14,930 nucleotides of DNA, from contig JAISBC010000006.1 in assembly GCA_031266385.1 (NCBI GenBank), forward strand, positions 1 through 14,930, read 5' to 3'. A program made the position numbers and the translations under genes. Every line of letters starts with the position of its first letter. The stretch's first letter is position 1. Below are positions 1-7,437 of this stretch, piece after piece. The notes beneath the pieces were generated by a model. It was given only the letters and a program-made list of their open reading frames with translations, had not been told where the DNA came from and did no database searches. The stretch is from Holosporales bacterium. Lineage in GTDB: Bacteria > Pseudomonadota > Alphaproteobacteria > RUG11792.

Positions 1-204
1 CATAGGCTTCTGACTGCAAAAAACGAATCTATCATTCCAATAAGGTCTATCGATTCAGCTTATGAACCCTCCAAGAGGGAGAACTGTACATGCTCTCCTG
101 GAGCTCGATGCAACTCTACCATTGAATTGCTCCTTCATGGTAGCAGAGGGAAATAAAAGACAAACACATTAAATAAATCCTTAAATATGAAAATCTGTTG
201 TATG

Positions 205-221
205 GGGGGAGGGGCTCCCCC
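205..221. terminator. GC-rich hairpin downstream of the 244-1347 gene
   Basis: GGGGGA (205-210) can pair with TCCCCC (216-221) around a five-base loop. It lies just past the stop codon of the minus-strand gene ending at 244, so it could be part of that gene's terminator. Neither strand has a proper U-run after the stem, so the call is weak. Confidence 0.25.
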
Positions 222-243
222 GTTGCTCTTGGGTGGCGTTGTG

Positions 244-1347
244 TTATGCTCGTATCGTTGGCCGATGATCTAGTAATCGCTGAATGGGTGTCTTTTTCCA
301 GGCCTCAACGCCTTCATTTACTGTGTTTATGCCAGGTACTTGGGCTATGTCTGCTACTACAGTGACTTGGTGATTGGGTATCTTCCTCCTGTCTTTGTGG
401 GCCTCCGTCCAATGCTCTACACTGTGTTCTTGTGCGTATTGAATAACCTCTGGTTGAGTTATGGGAGCGGGAATCCTACCTTTAATTGTTGCTTGGTTGA
501 TACGGTCCTTATCCATTCTCCAGGCCACCCGACGAATCCAATAAGGTTGTACGATAATCAATAGGAGAAAGAGAGTATTCGGCACAAGTTGGGCTCCTCC
601 AAAAATGGATAAAACTTCTTGTCTAACTTGTTCGTCTGTTAATCCATGAGGCCATGGCCCCTTTGCGGTGGCGGTCTGAGGGTCAGGGCCGGGTGTGACT
701 GGGCCCGTAAGATCTAGCATCATTTGGATTGGGGCCTGCCTGTCCGGGGTAGATGAGGAACTCGGCTCTGTTGTAGGACTACTGGGTGGAGGCCTGAGTT
801 GGGCCCTATAATAGAATACATTATTAGCCATAAGCATTCTTTGGGCAATGTCGAATGTTCTCATTGTGCTGAGAGTGCGGAGATTCGTCAGCTGTTGTTG
901 AATTGTCGGGTCTGTCTCGAATTGTACTGCTTTGTCGTAGAGTGAATTTTCTTGCTTCAATATGAAATCGAGGACCGCTATCGGATTGCACTGTTCTCCA
1001 GTTGCGGTTGTTAACGCCCGGATAACGTGGAAAAGGAGGTCAGGTGCCAGGACTGTAAGGAGTAGGAGATTTTGAATTTTTCGGAGATCTGTCGAGGATC
1101 CATAACTTGCGTGTACCTCTCTTCTGATGTCGGGTGTTGAATCTGGTGGTGGGAGCCTGCTAACAAATTCCACTGTGGGATATGTATCTGCTAGGATTCC
1201 TGTTAGCGTCGACTTTTGTCTGGGGGTCAATCGATCTGCGCACTCTGCCTTTTGTAGTGTTGCAGCCACTATGCCTATGAGCGTGGAGATAATAACCATC
1301 TTGCTTGGAATTCGACAAGTCCCAGTTATGGATACTGATTTTTTCAT
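244..1347 (-). CDS. Secreted, single-pass membrane-anchored protein of unknown function
   Basis: I do not recognise the family of this 367-residue protein. The start is well supported: ATG at 1347 is preceded at close range by GAGGA. Residues 1-37 look like a signal peptide: a basic n-region, a hydrophobic core MVIISTLIGIVAATL at about 17-31, and possible cleavage after AECA. The exported part (about 38-250) is mostly predicted helical. It contains a Pro/Ser/Thr-rich low-complexity linker at about 186-230, typical of surface-exposed stalks. A second hydrophobic stretch at about 254-271 is followed by an Arg-rich stop-transfer sequence (IRRVAWR), leaving a tail of about 95 residues on the cytoplasmic side. 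This is the same general plan (signal peptide, ectodomain, one C-terminal helix, basic tail) as the three small proteins at 8630-10821, but no clear sequence similarity was seen. It is transcribed divergently from gatA. Confidence is high that the gene is real and low on function. Confidence 0.8.
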   Translation of the reverse strand: MKKSVSITGTCRIPSKMVIISTLIGIVAATLQKAECADRLTPRQKSTLTGILADTYPTVEFVSRLPPPDSTPDIRREVHASYGSSTDLRKIQNLLLLTVLAPDLLFHVIRALTTATGEQCNPIAVLDFILKQENSLYDKAVQFETDPTIQQQLTNLRTLSTMRTFDIAQRMLMANNVFYYRAQLRPPPSSPTTEPSSSSTPDRQAPIQMMLDLTGPVTPGPDPQTATAKGPWPHGLTDEQVRQEVLSIFGGAQLVPNTLFLLLIIVQPYWIRRVAWRMDKDRINQATIKGRIPAPITQPEVIQYAQEHSVEHWTEAHKDRRKIPNHQVTVVADIAQVPGINTVNEGVEAWKKTPIQRLLDHRPTIRA

Positions 1348-1400
1348 CTGTCCTCTGTGTGTTGATTGGATTTCCCTGGCTTTTCTTCGGCTAGGATAAT

Positions 1401-1416
1401 ATCACAATCTTGTGAT
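1401..1416. promoter_or_regulatory. Palindromic operator-like site between divergent genes
   Basis: ATCACAA-TC-TTGTGAT is a perfect 7-bp inverted repeat with a two-base centre, 54 bp upstream of the 244-1347 gene and overlapping a possible minus-strand -10 (TATTAT). Two half-sites one helical turn or less apart are typical of a dimeric repressor or activator site. The two-base spacer makes a folded RNA hairpin less natural than a DNA site. The cognate regulator is unknown. Confidence 0.4.
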
Positions 1417-1477
1417 GATTGTCTTCTTTTTTATTCTTCCGTGAGCAAGAATAAGGCTATCATTTTATTTTCACGTT

Positions 1478-1507
1478 TTGTTTTTCTAGGAATAATTCTT
1501 CAATAAT
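1478..1507 (+). promoter_or_regulatory. Possible sigma-70-type promoter for gatA-gatB
   Basis: TTGTTT (1478-1483) and AATAAT (1502-1507) are separated by 18 bp and resemble -35 and -10 boxes. They lie upstream of gatA in AT-rich DNA. Assigned by eye only. Confidence 0.3.
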
Positions 1508-1668
1508 GGTTAATCGATTCATCGGGCTGGGCCAGCGTAATTTTCCTCCGTTTTGTGATTATTTCAAAAACCGAAAATGATGAGAATATCGCTTTGTTTT
1601 CTTTCATTTCAGGGGGATTATGTGATATTGTCTCGCTGTGTCTCGGGATGTTAAAATTTATTTGCGAG

Positions 1669-3168
1669 ATGAAGAAAGATTTAACTATATCAGCGGCACG
1701 TAATGGGCTCGTATCTGGGGAGTTTAGTTCTTTCGAATTGACTAGTTGGTATCTCGATAGGATTGAGCAGAATGCTTCTCTGAATGCCGTCATTACAATC
1801 GATCGAGAGAAAAGTTTACTCGCCGCCCAGAGGGCCGATGAAAAGATAGCGACCGGAGTCGATCTCCCTCTATTAGGGGTCCCCATCGCCATCAAGGATT
1901 TATTCTGTACGAATGGGATGAGGACCACAGCCTGTTCAAAGGTTCTTCATGATTTTATTCCTGGATATGAATCGACGGTCACTCAAAACCTATTGGATGA
2001 CGGGGCCGTCTTTCTCGGTAAGACGAATATGGATGAATTCGCGATGGGTTCGGCGAATATTTCGAGTTATTTTGGTCCTTGTTTTCTCCCGTTCAGGAAA
2101 AAATCCGACCCATCCGTTAGATTGGTCCCCGGAGGATCTTCCGGAGGGTCAGCATCAGCCGTCGCCTCCGATTTATGCGTGGCCGCGACGGGATCGGATA
2201 CCGGTGGATCAATTCGGCAACCCGCCTCGTTTTCGGGACTCGTTGGCATCAAACCGACGTATGGACTTTGCTCGAGATGGGGGATGATAGCCTTCGCCTC
2301 CTCACTCGATCAGGCCGGCCCCCTGACGAAGACCGTCGAGGATGCCGCCATCATGCTGAAATCAATGGCTGGGTATGATCCGAAGGATTCAACCTCGGAG
2401 AATGTCCAGATTCCAGATTATCTCGAATCTATAGGACAATCGATTAGGGGAATAAAGATTGGGATCGCCTCCGAATTGATGGCTGGCCTCTCTCAGGAGA
2501 ATCTGGAATTAATCGATCGGGTTTGTGGGTGGCTCAAGGATAGCGGCTGTGAAATCGTCGATTTATCGCTCAAAACCGTTCCATACTCTTTACCGGCCTA
2601 TTATATCATCGCTCCGGCCGAGGCTTCATCCAACCTCGCGAGATATGACGGAGTAAGATATGGATATCGTGCTGAGGGATGCCGGACAATAGATGAGCTC
2701 TTCGTGAGGTCTAGATCTGAAGGATTCGGAGAGGAGGTGAAACGACGGATCTTAGCTGGAACGTATGTATTATCCGCCGGCTATTATGATGCATATTATG
2801 CGAAGGCCCTGAAAATCAGGAAAATGATTAGAGATGATTTTCGGGATAATGCATTTTCCAGGGTTGATGCAGTTCTATTGATGACGACTCCGACGACGGC
2901 CTTCAGTATTGAGGAATCTGGGAAGATGACCCCCGTCGAGATGTATCTGAACGACGTTTTTACGGTCACGGCCAATATAGCCGGCCTTCCTGGAATTTCG
3001 ATTCCGGCCGGATTATCGGGGGATGGCCTGCCGATGGGAGTCCAACTGCTCGGGGATAGATTCCAGGAAGAGATCTTATTACGTATTGCCCACATCCTCG
3101 AAAAGTGCGCAAATTTTGGAGAATTAAAAAAATCCATATTGATGGAGGACATGGTTAACGATGGGTAA
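1669..3168 (+). CDS. gatA: Aspartyl/glutamyl-tRNA(Asn/Gln) amidotransferase subunit A
   Basis: GatA is the glutaminase subunit of GatCAB. It releases ammonia from glutamine or asparagine for GatB to convert misacylated Glu-tRNA(Gln) or Asp-tRNA(Asn) to the correct form in the cytoplasm. The amidase-signature Ser-cisSer-Lys triad is visible: Lys76 in AIKDLF, the PGGSSGGS loop (Ser157/158), and Ser181 in GSDTGGSIRQPAS. The Ser157-Ser181 spacing of 24 matches the family. About six extra residues lie before the GGSSGGS loop. Counted from ATG 1669 the protein is 499 residues, the family's usual size, starting MKKDLTISAA. ATG 1648 or GTG 1555 would also be in frame, but their extra residues do not look like GatA. 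None of the starts has a strong ribosome binding site; an AGGGGG at 1611-1616 has no in-frame ATG/GTG/TTG after it. The gene overlaps gatB by 8 bp. gatC is not adjacent. Confidence 0.96.
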   Translation: MKKDLTISAARNGLVSGEFSSFELTSWYLDRIEQNASLNAVITIDREKSLLAAQRADEKIATGVDLPLLGVPIAIKDLFCTNGMRTTACSKVLHDFIPGYESTVTQNLLDDGAVFLGKTNMDEFAMGSANISSYFGPCFLPFRKKSDPSVRLVPGGSSGGSASAVASDLCVAATGSDTGGSIRQPASFSGLVGIKPTYGLCSRWGMIAFASSLDQAGPLTKTVEDAAIMLKSMAGYDPKDSTSENVQIPDYLESIGQSIRGIKIGIASELMAGLSQENLELIDRVCGWLKDSGCEIVDLSLKTVPYSLPAYYIIAPAEASSNLARYDGVRYGYRAEGCRTIDELFVRSRSEGFGEEVKRRILAGTYVLSAGYYDAYYAKALKIRKMIRDDFRDNAFSRVDAVLLMTTPTTAFSIEESGKMTPVEMYLNDVFTVTANIAGLPGISIPAGLSGDGLPMGVQLLGDRFQEEILLRIAHILEKCANFGELKKSILMEDMVNDG

Positions 3169-4696
3169 AGCAGCTCTCCGACGTACTGAGACTCAGAATT
3201 TTACAGAGGAACCACGTCATTTTGTGCGGTCTTCCGGGACGACGGGATCTCGTAATGATGAATGGGAAATTGTCATCGGTCTCGAGGTTCATGCTCAGAT
3301 TTCTACGAAATCTAAGTTATTTAGTGGGAGCCCAACCGATTTTGGAGCCGATCCAAATTCGCAGGTTTCTTTTTATGATGCGGCAATGCCTGGGATGTTG
3401 CCGGTCCTTAATTCAGCCGCCGTAGATCTCGCGATAAAATCTGGCCTTAGCATCAATGGAACGATAAATAAAATCTCAAAATTTGATAGAAAAAATTATT
3501 TTTATCCGGATCTGCCGGCTGGATATCAGATATCTCAGTTGTATTTCCCGATCGTAACGAATGGTTATATCGATATCGATCTGCCAGATGGTTCTTCGAC
3601 AAAACGTATTAACATCGAAAGGATTCATATCGAGCAAGATGCCGGTAAAAGTATTCACGATTTATCTCCTGAATCTTCGTATATCGATCTGAATAGGGCC
3701 GGTATTCCACTCATGGAAATCGTTTCGAAGCCTGATATGAGGTCATCACTCGAGGCGATGCAGTACGTCAAGAAATTACGAACAATACTTCGATATATCG
3801 AGACATGTGATTGCAATATGGAAAGGGGCAATCTTAGGGTTGATGCGAATATCTCGATCAGGAGACCAGGGGATCCATTTGGAAATAGAGTCGAAATCAA
3901 GAATATTAATTCGATCAGATTTTTGGGACAGGCCCTGGATTATGAAGCCGAACGGCAGATTATGGCCAGCGAGAGCGGAGAAGAAATAATCCAGGAAACG
4001 AGGTTATTTGATGCGGTAACGGGGCAGACCCGTTCGATGAGGACTAAGGAAAATTCTGATGACTACCGATATTTCCCGGACCCAGATCTGCGGCCGATAG
4101 TGCTAACGGATGAACGGATCGATAAGATTAGAGGTGAGTTACCGGAATTGCCAGATGCCAAGAAGGCCAGATTCATCGAAAAATATAGTCTATCAGAATC
4201 TGATGCGATCGTCCTGACCGAAGACAGAGTAACGGCCCAATATTTTGAAAGGGCAGTCTCGGCATCTAAATTCGAGGAATCACCGAGATTAATCGCGAAT
4301 TGGATAATCGGAGAATTGTTCGCATTCCTGAATAAGAGTGGAAAAGATATTGATGATATTGAATTTCCAATCGAATATATCGGGGAGTTAGTCGACCTTA
4401 TCCTTGATAAGACTATTTCAGGAAATATCGCGAAGTCAGTTTTCACGCGGATGGTGGAGACGAACGAGAACCCCTCGAAGATAGTCAAAGATCAGGGATT
4501 AGTTCAGATTCGAGATGATTCGGTCATTAAAAAAGTTGTAGAGGAGATCATCGAGAAAAATCCGAATCAAGTCGCCGAATATAAATCCGGGAAGCAACAG
4601 CTGTTCGGTTTTTTCGTGGGACAATGTATGAAGGCCATGCAGGGAAAGGGTAATCCAGAAATGATCAATGAAATCCTGAGGGCAATGCTGGATTAA
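3161..4696 (+). CDS. gatB: Aspartyl/glutamyl-tRNA(Asn/Gln) amidotransferase subunit B
   Basis: GatB binds the misacylated tRNA, phosphorylates the side-chain carboxylate of Glu or Asp with ATP, and transfers the ammonia channelled from GatA. The 511-residue product has the family signature EWEIVIGLEVHAQ at its domain start, then FYDAAMPGMLPVLN, KFDRKNYFYPDLPAGYQISQ and DLNRAGIPLMEIVS. The helical domain and C-terminal tRNA-binding YqeY-like tail are complete (GFFVGQCMKAMQGKGNP near the end). ATG 3161 overlaps the gatA stop by 8 bp, and GGAGG lies 13 bp upstream, indicating translational coupling. About 33 polar residues precede the conserved EWEIVIG segment, longer than the few residues usual in the family; no better in-frame start was found. 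Confidence 0.96.
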   Translation: MGKAALRRTETQNFTEEPRHFVRSSGTTGSRNDEWEIVIGLEVHAQISTKSKLFSGSPTDFGADPNSQVSFYDAAMPGMLPVLNSAAVDLAIKSGLSINGTINKISKFDRKNYFYPDLPAGYQISQLYFPIVTNGYIDIDLPDGSSTKRINIERIHIEQDAGKSIHDLSPESSYIDLNRAGIPLMEIVSKPDMRSSLEAMQYVKKLRTILRYIETCDCNMERGNLRVDANISIRRPGDPFGNRVEIKNINSIRFLGQALDYEAERQIMASESGEEIIQETRLFDAVTGQTRSMRTKENSDDYRYFPDPDLRPIVLTDERIDKIRGELPELPDAKKARFIEKYSLSESDAIVLTEDRVTAQYFERAVSASKFEESPRLIANWIIGELFAFLNKSGKDIDDIEFPIEYIGELVDLILDKTISGNIAKSVFTRMVETNENPSKIVKDQGLVQIRDDSVIKKVVEEIIEKNPNQVAEYKSGKQQLFGFFVGQCMKAMQGKGNPEMINEILRAMLD

Positions 4697-4723
4697 CCTC
4701 ATGTATGTAGCCTATGAAGGCAA

Positions 4724-4748
4724 AGCTTTGTAAAATAAAGCTAATTTT
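4724..4748 (+). terminator. Possible terminator of gatA-gatB
   Basis: AGCTTT (4724-4729) pairs with AAAGCT (4737-4742), followed by AATTTT. It lies 28 bp after the gatB stop. A GCCT-ATGA-AGGC hairpin sits immediately before it (4710-4721). The stem is AT-rich and the U-run short, so confidence is low. Confidence 0.3.
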
Positions 4749-4757
4749 GCAGAGTTA

Positions 4758-4821
4758 GCGATGTGGAATACAGATTAACCCCAAAGACACAGAGTCTGCG
4801 AAACTGATATGTCCACATCGC
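4758..4821. repeat. 10-bp perfect inverted repeat enclosing 44 bp
   Basis: GCGATGTGGA (4758-4767) and TCCACATCGC (4812-4821) are exact reverse complements. Pairing can continue inward (ATACAG with CTG-A-TAT), giving about 16 bp of stem with single-base bulges and a large loop. It could be a structured RNA, a bidirectional barrier between the convergent genes, or the ends of a tiny decayed element. The sequence does not decide between these. Confidence 0.45.
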
Positions 4822-5059
4822 GTTGTATTAGGACGGGGACCGTATCTTAGCGTAGAAACGCTGTATTAACATGGATGGCCGATCACATATTAACACCTTT
4901 TTTATGAGGGATACTATGTCAAAGAATGTTCTTGGAATTGATGTTTATAGAGCCTGCCGTCAAGAAACTGCCAGCCCCACAGCATCACACACTTAATTCT
5001 GGACTGCCGCTCCCGGAATTTTGTAATTCTGACTGTAGTATAAAGTCGCAGGAAAAAAT

Positions 5060-5887
5060 CTAAAACCCAATGACAAATATCTTGCTCGAGTTAGCCGCTG
5101 CTATCGTTTCTTCGTAATCGATGATTTGAGAATCATTGGTCCCAAGAGCAATGCCGTTGAGTCCACAAGCAGCCACGGACGAGACCGTCATTTTCCCAAT
5201 TGCTGGAAGATCAACCGATCTCTCTTGGTTCATTTTAGAGGTCTTGATCAATACTCCTCCTCGTTCCCTCAGTTTAAGCGGTTTGCAACGGGCTATTAGC
5301 TCGGCCGTACCTTCGATGGCCTCGATCCCAAGGACGACTCCCTCCTGAACGATGACGGCCTGCCCAACGTCGGCCTTCGATAGTGTATTCAGGACGAAAA
5401 CTCCTCGGGCTATATCTCTGAGGTCCAGATCATTCGGTTTCCGACCGGACGTGAGGATTCCTGGAGGAGTCAGCAGTGTACTCAAAATACTCTGGGTCCC
5501 GATGACCTTAATACCCTCCCTCTCGAGGAGCTTTTTTATTCCCTTCAGGAGGGCATCATCTCCCAGGAATGACCGAATCCCGAGTGAGGTCAGCCATTTC
5601 TTTCCAATCGCATCCAATTTCAGTGAAAAAAAACTAGGACGCTTAACATCTCCACAAAATACGAGCTGCGTCGCATTGGATTCTTTGATGCAATCCAGCA
5701 TCTTCCCGATCGCACCCATCTCGAATTTCCGGAACCCCGGGGGGCCGAATCCAGCGATCGATATGACAATAAATTTCCGCCTTAGACTATCCAATTTCTC
5801 GATAATCCGCAGCGGTAAATTCCCTCCCCCGGCAACGACGGCTAACATCTCATCAGAATTCGATTCCCCCACTCTCCTCGACTCCAA
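5060..5887 (-). CDS. lpxI: UDP-2,3-diacylglucosamine pyrophosphatase LpxI
   Basis: LpxI (the DUF1009 family) hydrolyses UDP-2,3-diacylglucosamine to lipid X and UMP in lipid A synthesis. It replaces LpxH in many alphaproteobacteria. The 275-residue product shows the N-terminal glycine-rich AVVAGGGNLPLRI and the C-terminal core GGVLIKTSKMNQERSVDLPAIG. That core contains the Asp of the DLP(T/A)IG block associated with catalysis in the Caulobacter enzyme. Its presence implies that the organism makes lipid A. The longest frame starts at TTG 5887, 14 bp after the recA stop with a weak AGG upstream. ATG 5848 gives the more usual family start MLAVVAGGGN, so the first 13 residues are uncertain. In many relatives lpxI lies between lpxA and lpxB; here it follows recA, probably co-transcribed. 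Confidence 0.93.
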   Translation of the reverse strand: MESRRVGESNSDEMLAVVAGGGNLPLRIIEKLDSLRRKFIVISIAGFGPPGFRKFEMGAIGKMLDCIKESNATQLVFCGDVKRPSFFSLKLDAIGKKWLTSLGIRSFLGDDALLKGIKKLLEREGIKVIGTQSILSTLLTPPGILTSGRKPNDLDLRDIARGVFVLNTLSKADVGQAVIVQEGVVLGIEAIEGTAELIARCKPLKLRERGGVLIKTSKMNQERSVDLPAIGKMTVSSVAACGLNGIALGTNDSQIIDYEETIAAANSSKIFVIGF

Positions 5888-5901
5888 TCAATTCTACCTA
5901 A

Positions 5902-6966
5902 CTAAGTCTCGGGCGATGATAACTCACCATCGTCTTCCGGCTCTTCACTCGGTAAATTCCCGCCGATCATAGAATCCGCGACCGTTCCAGAGTTTTCTCT
6001 GACGGCCCTCTCGATCTCATCCGCGACGGCAGGGTTATCCCTCAGGAACGACCTGGCCGCCTCTTTTCCTTGTCCCAGTTTCGACGTCTTATATGAGTAC
6101 CAAGATCCAGATTTCTCGACGATCCCAGCCCTGACGCCGAGATCTATCAATTCTCCGGTCTTCGATACTCCCTCTCCATACATTATATCGAATTCGACGA
6201 CCTTGAATGGCGGAGCCACTTTGTTCTTGACGACCTTGACCCGAGTCTGATTTCCAATTACATCATCGCGATCCTTAATCGATCCGATCCTGCGAATATC
6301 AAGTCTAACGGAAGCATAAAATTTCAAGGCATTCCCGCCGGTGGTAGTCTCGGGATTGCCAAACATCACCCCTATCTTCTGGCGAATTTGATTGATAAAA
6401 ATGACCATACAATTGGTTCGGGATATGGATCCCGTCAGCTTCCTGAGGGCCTGGCTCATTAACCTCGCCTGAAGTCCCATGTGAGAATCACCCATATCTC
6501 CCTCGAGTTCAGCTTTAGGAACTAGGGCCGCGACGCTATCGATGACCAGGACATCGATGGCCCCACTGCGCACCAGAGTATCGGCGATCTCGAGCGCCTG
6601 CTCGCCAGTATCCGGCTGGGAAATAACTAAATTATCGATATCAATATGCAATTTCTTTGCGTAAACCGGATCGAGGGCATGTTCAGCGTCAATGAAGGCA
6701 CAATTCCCGCCCTGTCGCTGGGCATTCGAAACGACGTGGAGGGCGAGGGTAGTCTTTCCAGAAGATTCTGGCCCATACACCTCGATAATCCTTCCCTTTG
6801 GGAACCCGCCGATTCCGAGGGCTATATCCAATCCAAGCGACCCCGTCGAAATCGATTCGATTTCGATCACATCCCGTTGACCGAGCTTCATAACCGATCC
6901 ACGGCCAAAAATTTTCTCTATCTGAGACAGGGCAGCATCGAGAGCCCTATTACGCTCCACACTCAT
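5902..6966 (-). CDS. recA: Recombinase RecA
   Basis: RecA forms ATP-dependent filaments on single-stranded DNA for homologous recombination and repair. The 354-residue length and every landmark fit: Walker A GPESSGKT at about 65-72, Walker B VLVIDSVAAL, loop L1 region EGDMGDSHMGLQARLMSQAL, and loop L2 around GVMFGNPETTTGGNALKFYAS. The acidic C-terminal tail (EEPEDDGEL) is also present. ATG 6966 gives the usual N-terminus (MSVERNRALDAALSQIEKIFGRGSVM). The upstream ribosome binding site is weak. No alphaproteobacterial LexA box (GTTC-N7-GTTC or its complement) was seen upstream, so SOS control by LexA is doubtful. lpxI follows directly. Confidence 0.98.
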   Translation of the reverse strand: MSVERNRALDAALSQIEKIFGRGSVMKLGQRDVIEIESISTGSLGLDIALGIGGFPKGRIIEVYGPESSGKTTLALHVVSNAQRQGGNCAFIDAEHALDPVYAKKLHIDIDNLVISQPDTGEQALEIADTLVRSGAIDVLVIDSVAALVPKAELEGDMGDSHMGLQARLMSQALRKLTGSISRTNCMVIFINQIRQKIGVMFGNPETTTGGNALKFYASVRLDIRRIGSIKDRDDVIGNQTRVKVVKNKVAPPFKVVEFDIMYGEGVSKTGELIDLGVRAGIVEKSGSWYSYKTSKLGQGKEAARSFLRDNPAVADEIERAVRENSGTVADSMIGGNLPSEEPEDDGELSSPET

Positions 6967-7002
6967 TATTTTTATCGAAAAGACCTAGAAGGTACGAACA
7001 AT

Positions 7003-7032
7003 AGTGTACCCGCTAACCACACGGTTGGGCAA
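7003..7032 (-). promoter_or_regulatory. Possible recA promoter overlapping an inverted repeat
   Basis: Read on the minus strand, TTGCCC (7032-7027) and TACACT (7008-7003) are 18 bp apart and end about 36 bp before the recA start. An inverted repeat GGTAC-N10-GTACC (6991-7010) covers the proposed -10 box and could be an operator. It does not match the known alphaproteobacterial SOS box. Confidence 0.3.
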
Positions 7033-7369
7033 GAAATATCGATCACATCATCAGAACCACATCATGAAAAATTTTGAGACAAATGCGTGATTTTGTAGTG
7101 CTTTGAAGTGCTGCACAAAATCGAATAACGAGTTATTTTACCCTGATGCAGGTTTTTAACGCAGCTTATCCCAAGCTCAAATCTTGTATAGTTGACATAA
7201 TCATTGCCAATAAAGCGTTTTGGCTCAGGGTTTTTCATGGGATAGCCCTGCAGCATATGGGCAATTGAGTGATTCTAATTAACTCAAAATGAGAAACTTC
7301 TCTACAGTTCGTTATGGGACAAAAAAGTGGTTGCAGGTTCCGAAATTGAGATATAAGCTGAAATCAGAT

Positions 7370-7385
7370 CGCCCCGAGTTGGGCG
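7370..7385. terminator. Short GC hairpin upstream of the portal gene
   Basis: CGCCC (7370-7374) pairs with GGGCG (7381-7385) over a six-base loop, followed on the plus strand by GTTTACC. It lies 52 bp before the portal start codon. It could be a leader hairpin, an attenuator or a weak terminator. Confidence 0.25.
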
Positions 7386-7437
7386 GTTTACCAAATCCAA
7401 ATATGTGCAATCCCTTTTACATCATGGAGGAAATCCT

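Larger units (their letters stand above)
4697..5059. other. Convergent intergenic region with several small hairpins
   Basis: This 363-bp gap between gatB and the end of lpxI has no convincing gene. It holds a terminator-like AT stem (4724-4742), a long inverted repeat (4758-4821), a compact hairpin AGCGT-AGAA-ACGCT (4849-4862) and a short plus-strand open frame, 4871-4996 (41 codons; inner ATG 4916 has an RBS-like GAGGG). The inner peptide starts MSKNVLGIDVYRA, faintly like the N-terminus of some transposases or resolvases, but it is too short to assign. No tRNA T-loop consensus was found here. Confidence 0.5.
6967..7437. other. Divergent intergenic region recA / portal gene
   Basis: This 471-bp AT-rich gap has no convincing gene. 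A 64-codon minus-strand open frame (7062-7256) is present, but its product matches nothing I know and it has no ribosome binding site. The gap holds the possible recA promoter (7003-7032), an 8-bp inverted repeat GATTTTGT / ACAAAATC (7089-7096 / 7115-7122) and a GC hairpin CGCCC-cgagtt-GGGCG (7370-7385) just upstream of the portal gene. Confidence 0.5.

Noticed and set aside
1..156. Plus-strand frame open from the window edge for 51 codons (ends GSRGK then TAA).
   Set aside because: The peptide matches nothing known, an open run of this length is common by chance, and no start is visible.
4871..4996. 41-codon plus-strand frame whose inner part starts MSKNVLGIDVYRA.
   Set aside because: The resemblance to IS110-type transposase N-termini is limited to LGIDV, and the frame stops after 26 codons from the better start.
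4697..5059. tRNA, tmRNA or SRP RNA in the hairpin-rich gap.
   Set aside because: No T-loop consensus, CCA end, tag-like frame or SRP GGAA tetraloop motif was found; the 10-bp stem does not fit a tRNA.
5352..5972. 206-codon plus-strand frame across lpxI and the end of recA.
   Set aside because: It is antisense to two clear housekeeping genes, and its composition is that of a shadow frame.
7062..7256. 64-codon minus-strand open frame between recA and the portal gene.
   Set aside because: No ribosome binding site, no recognisable motif, and it crosses an inverted repeat (7089-7122). It may be a gene relic, but this cannot be supported.
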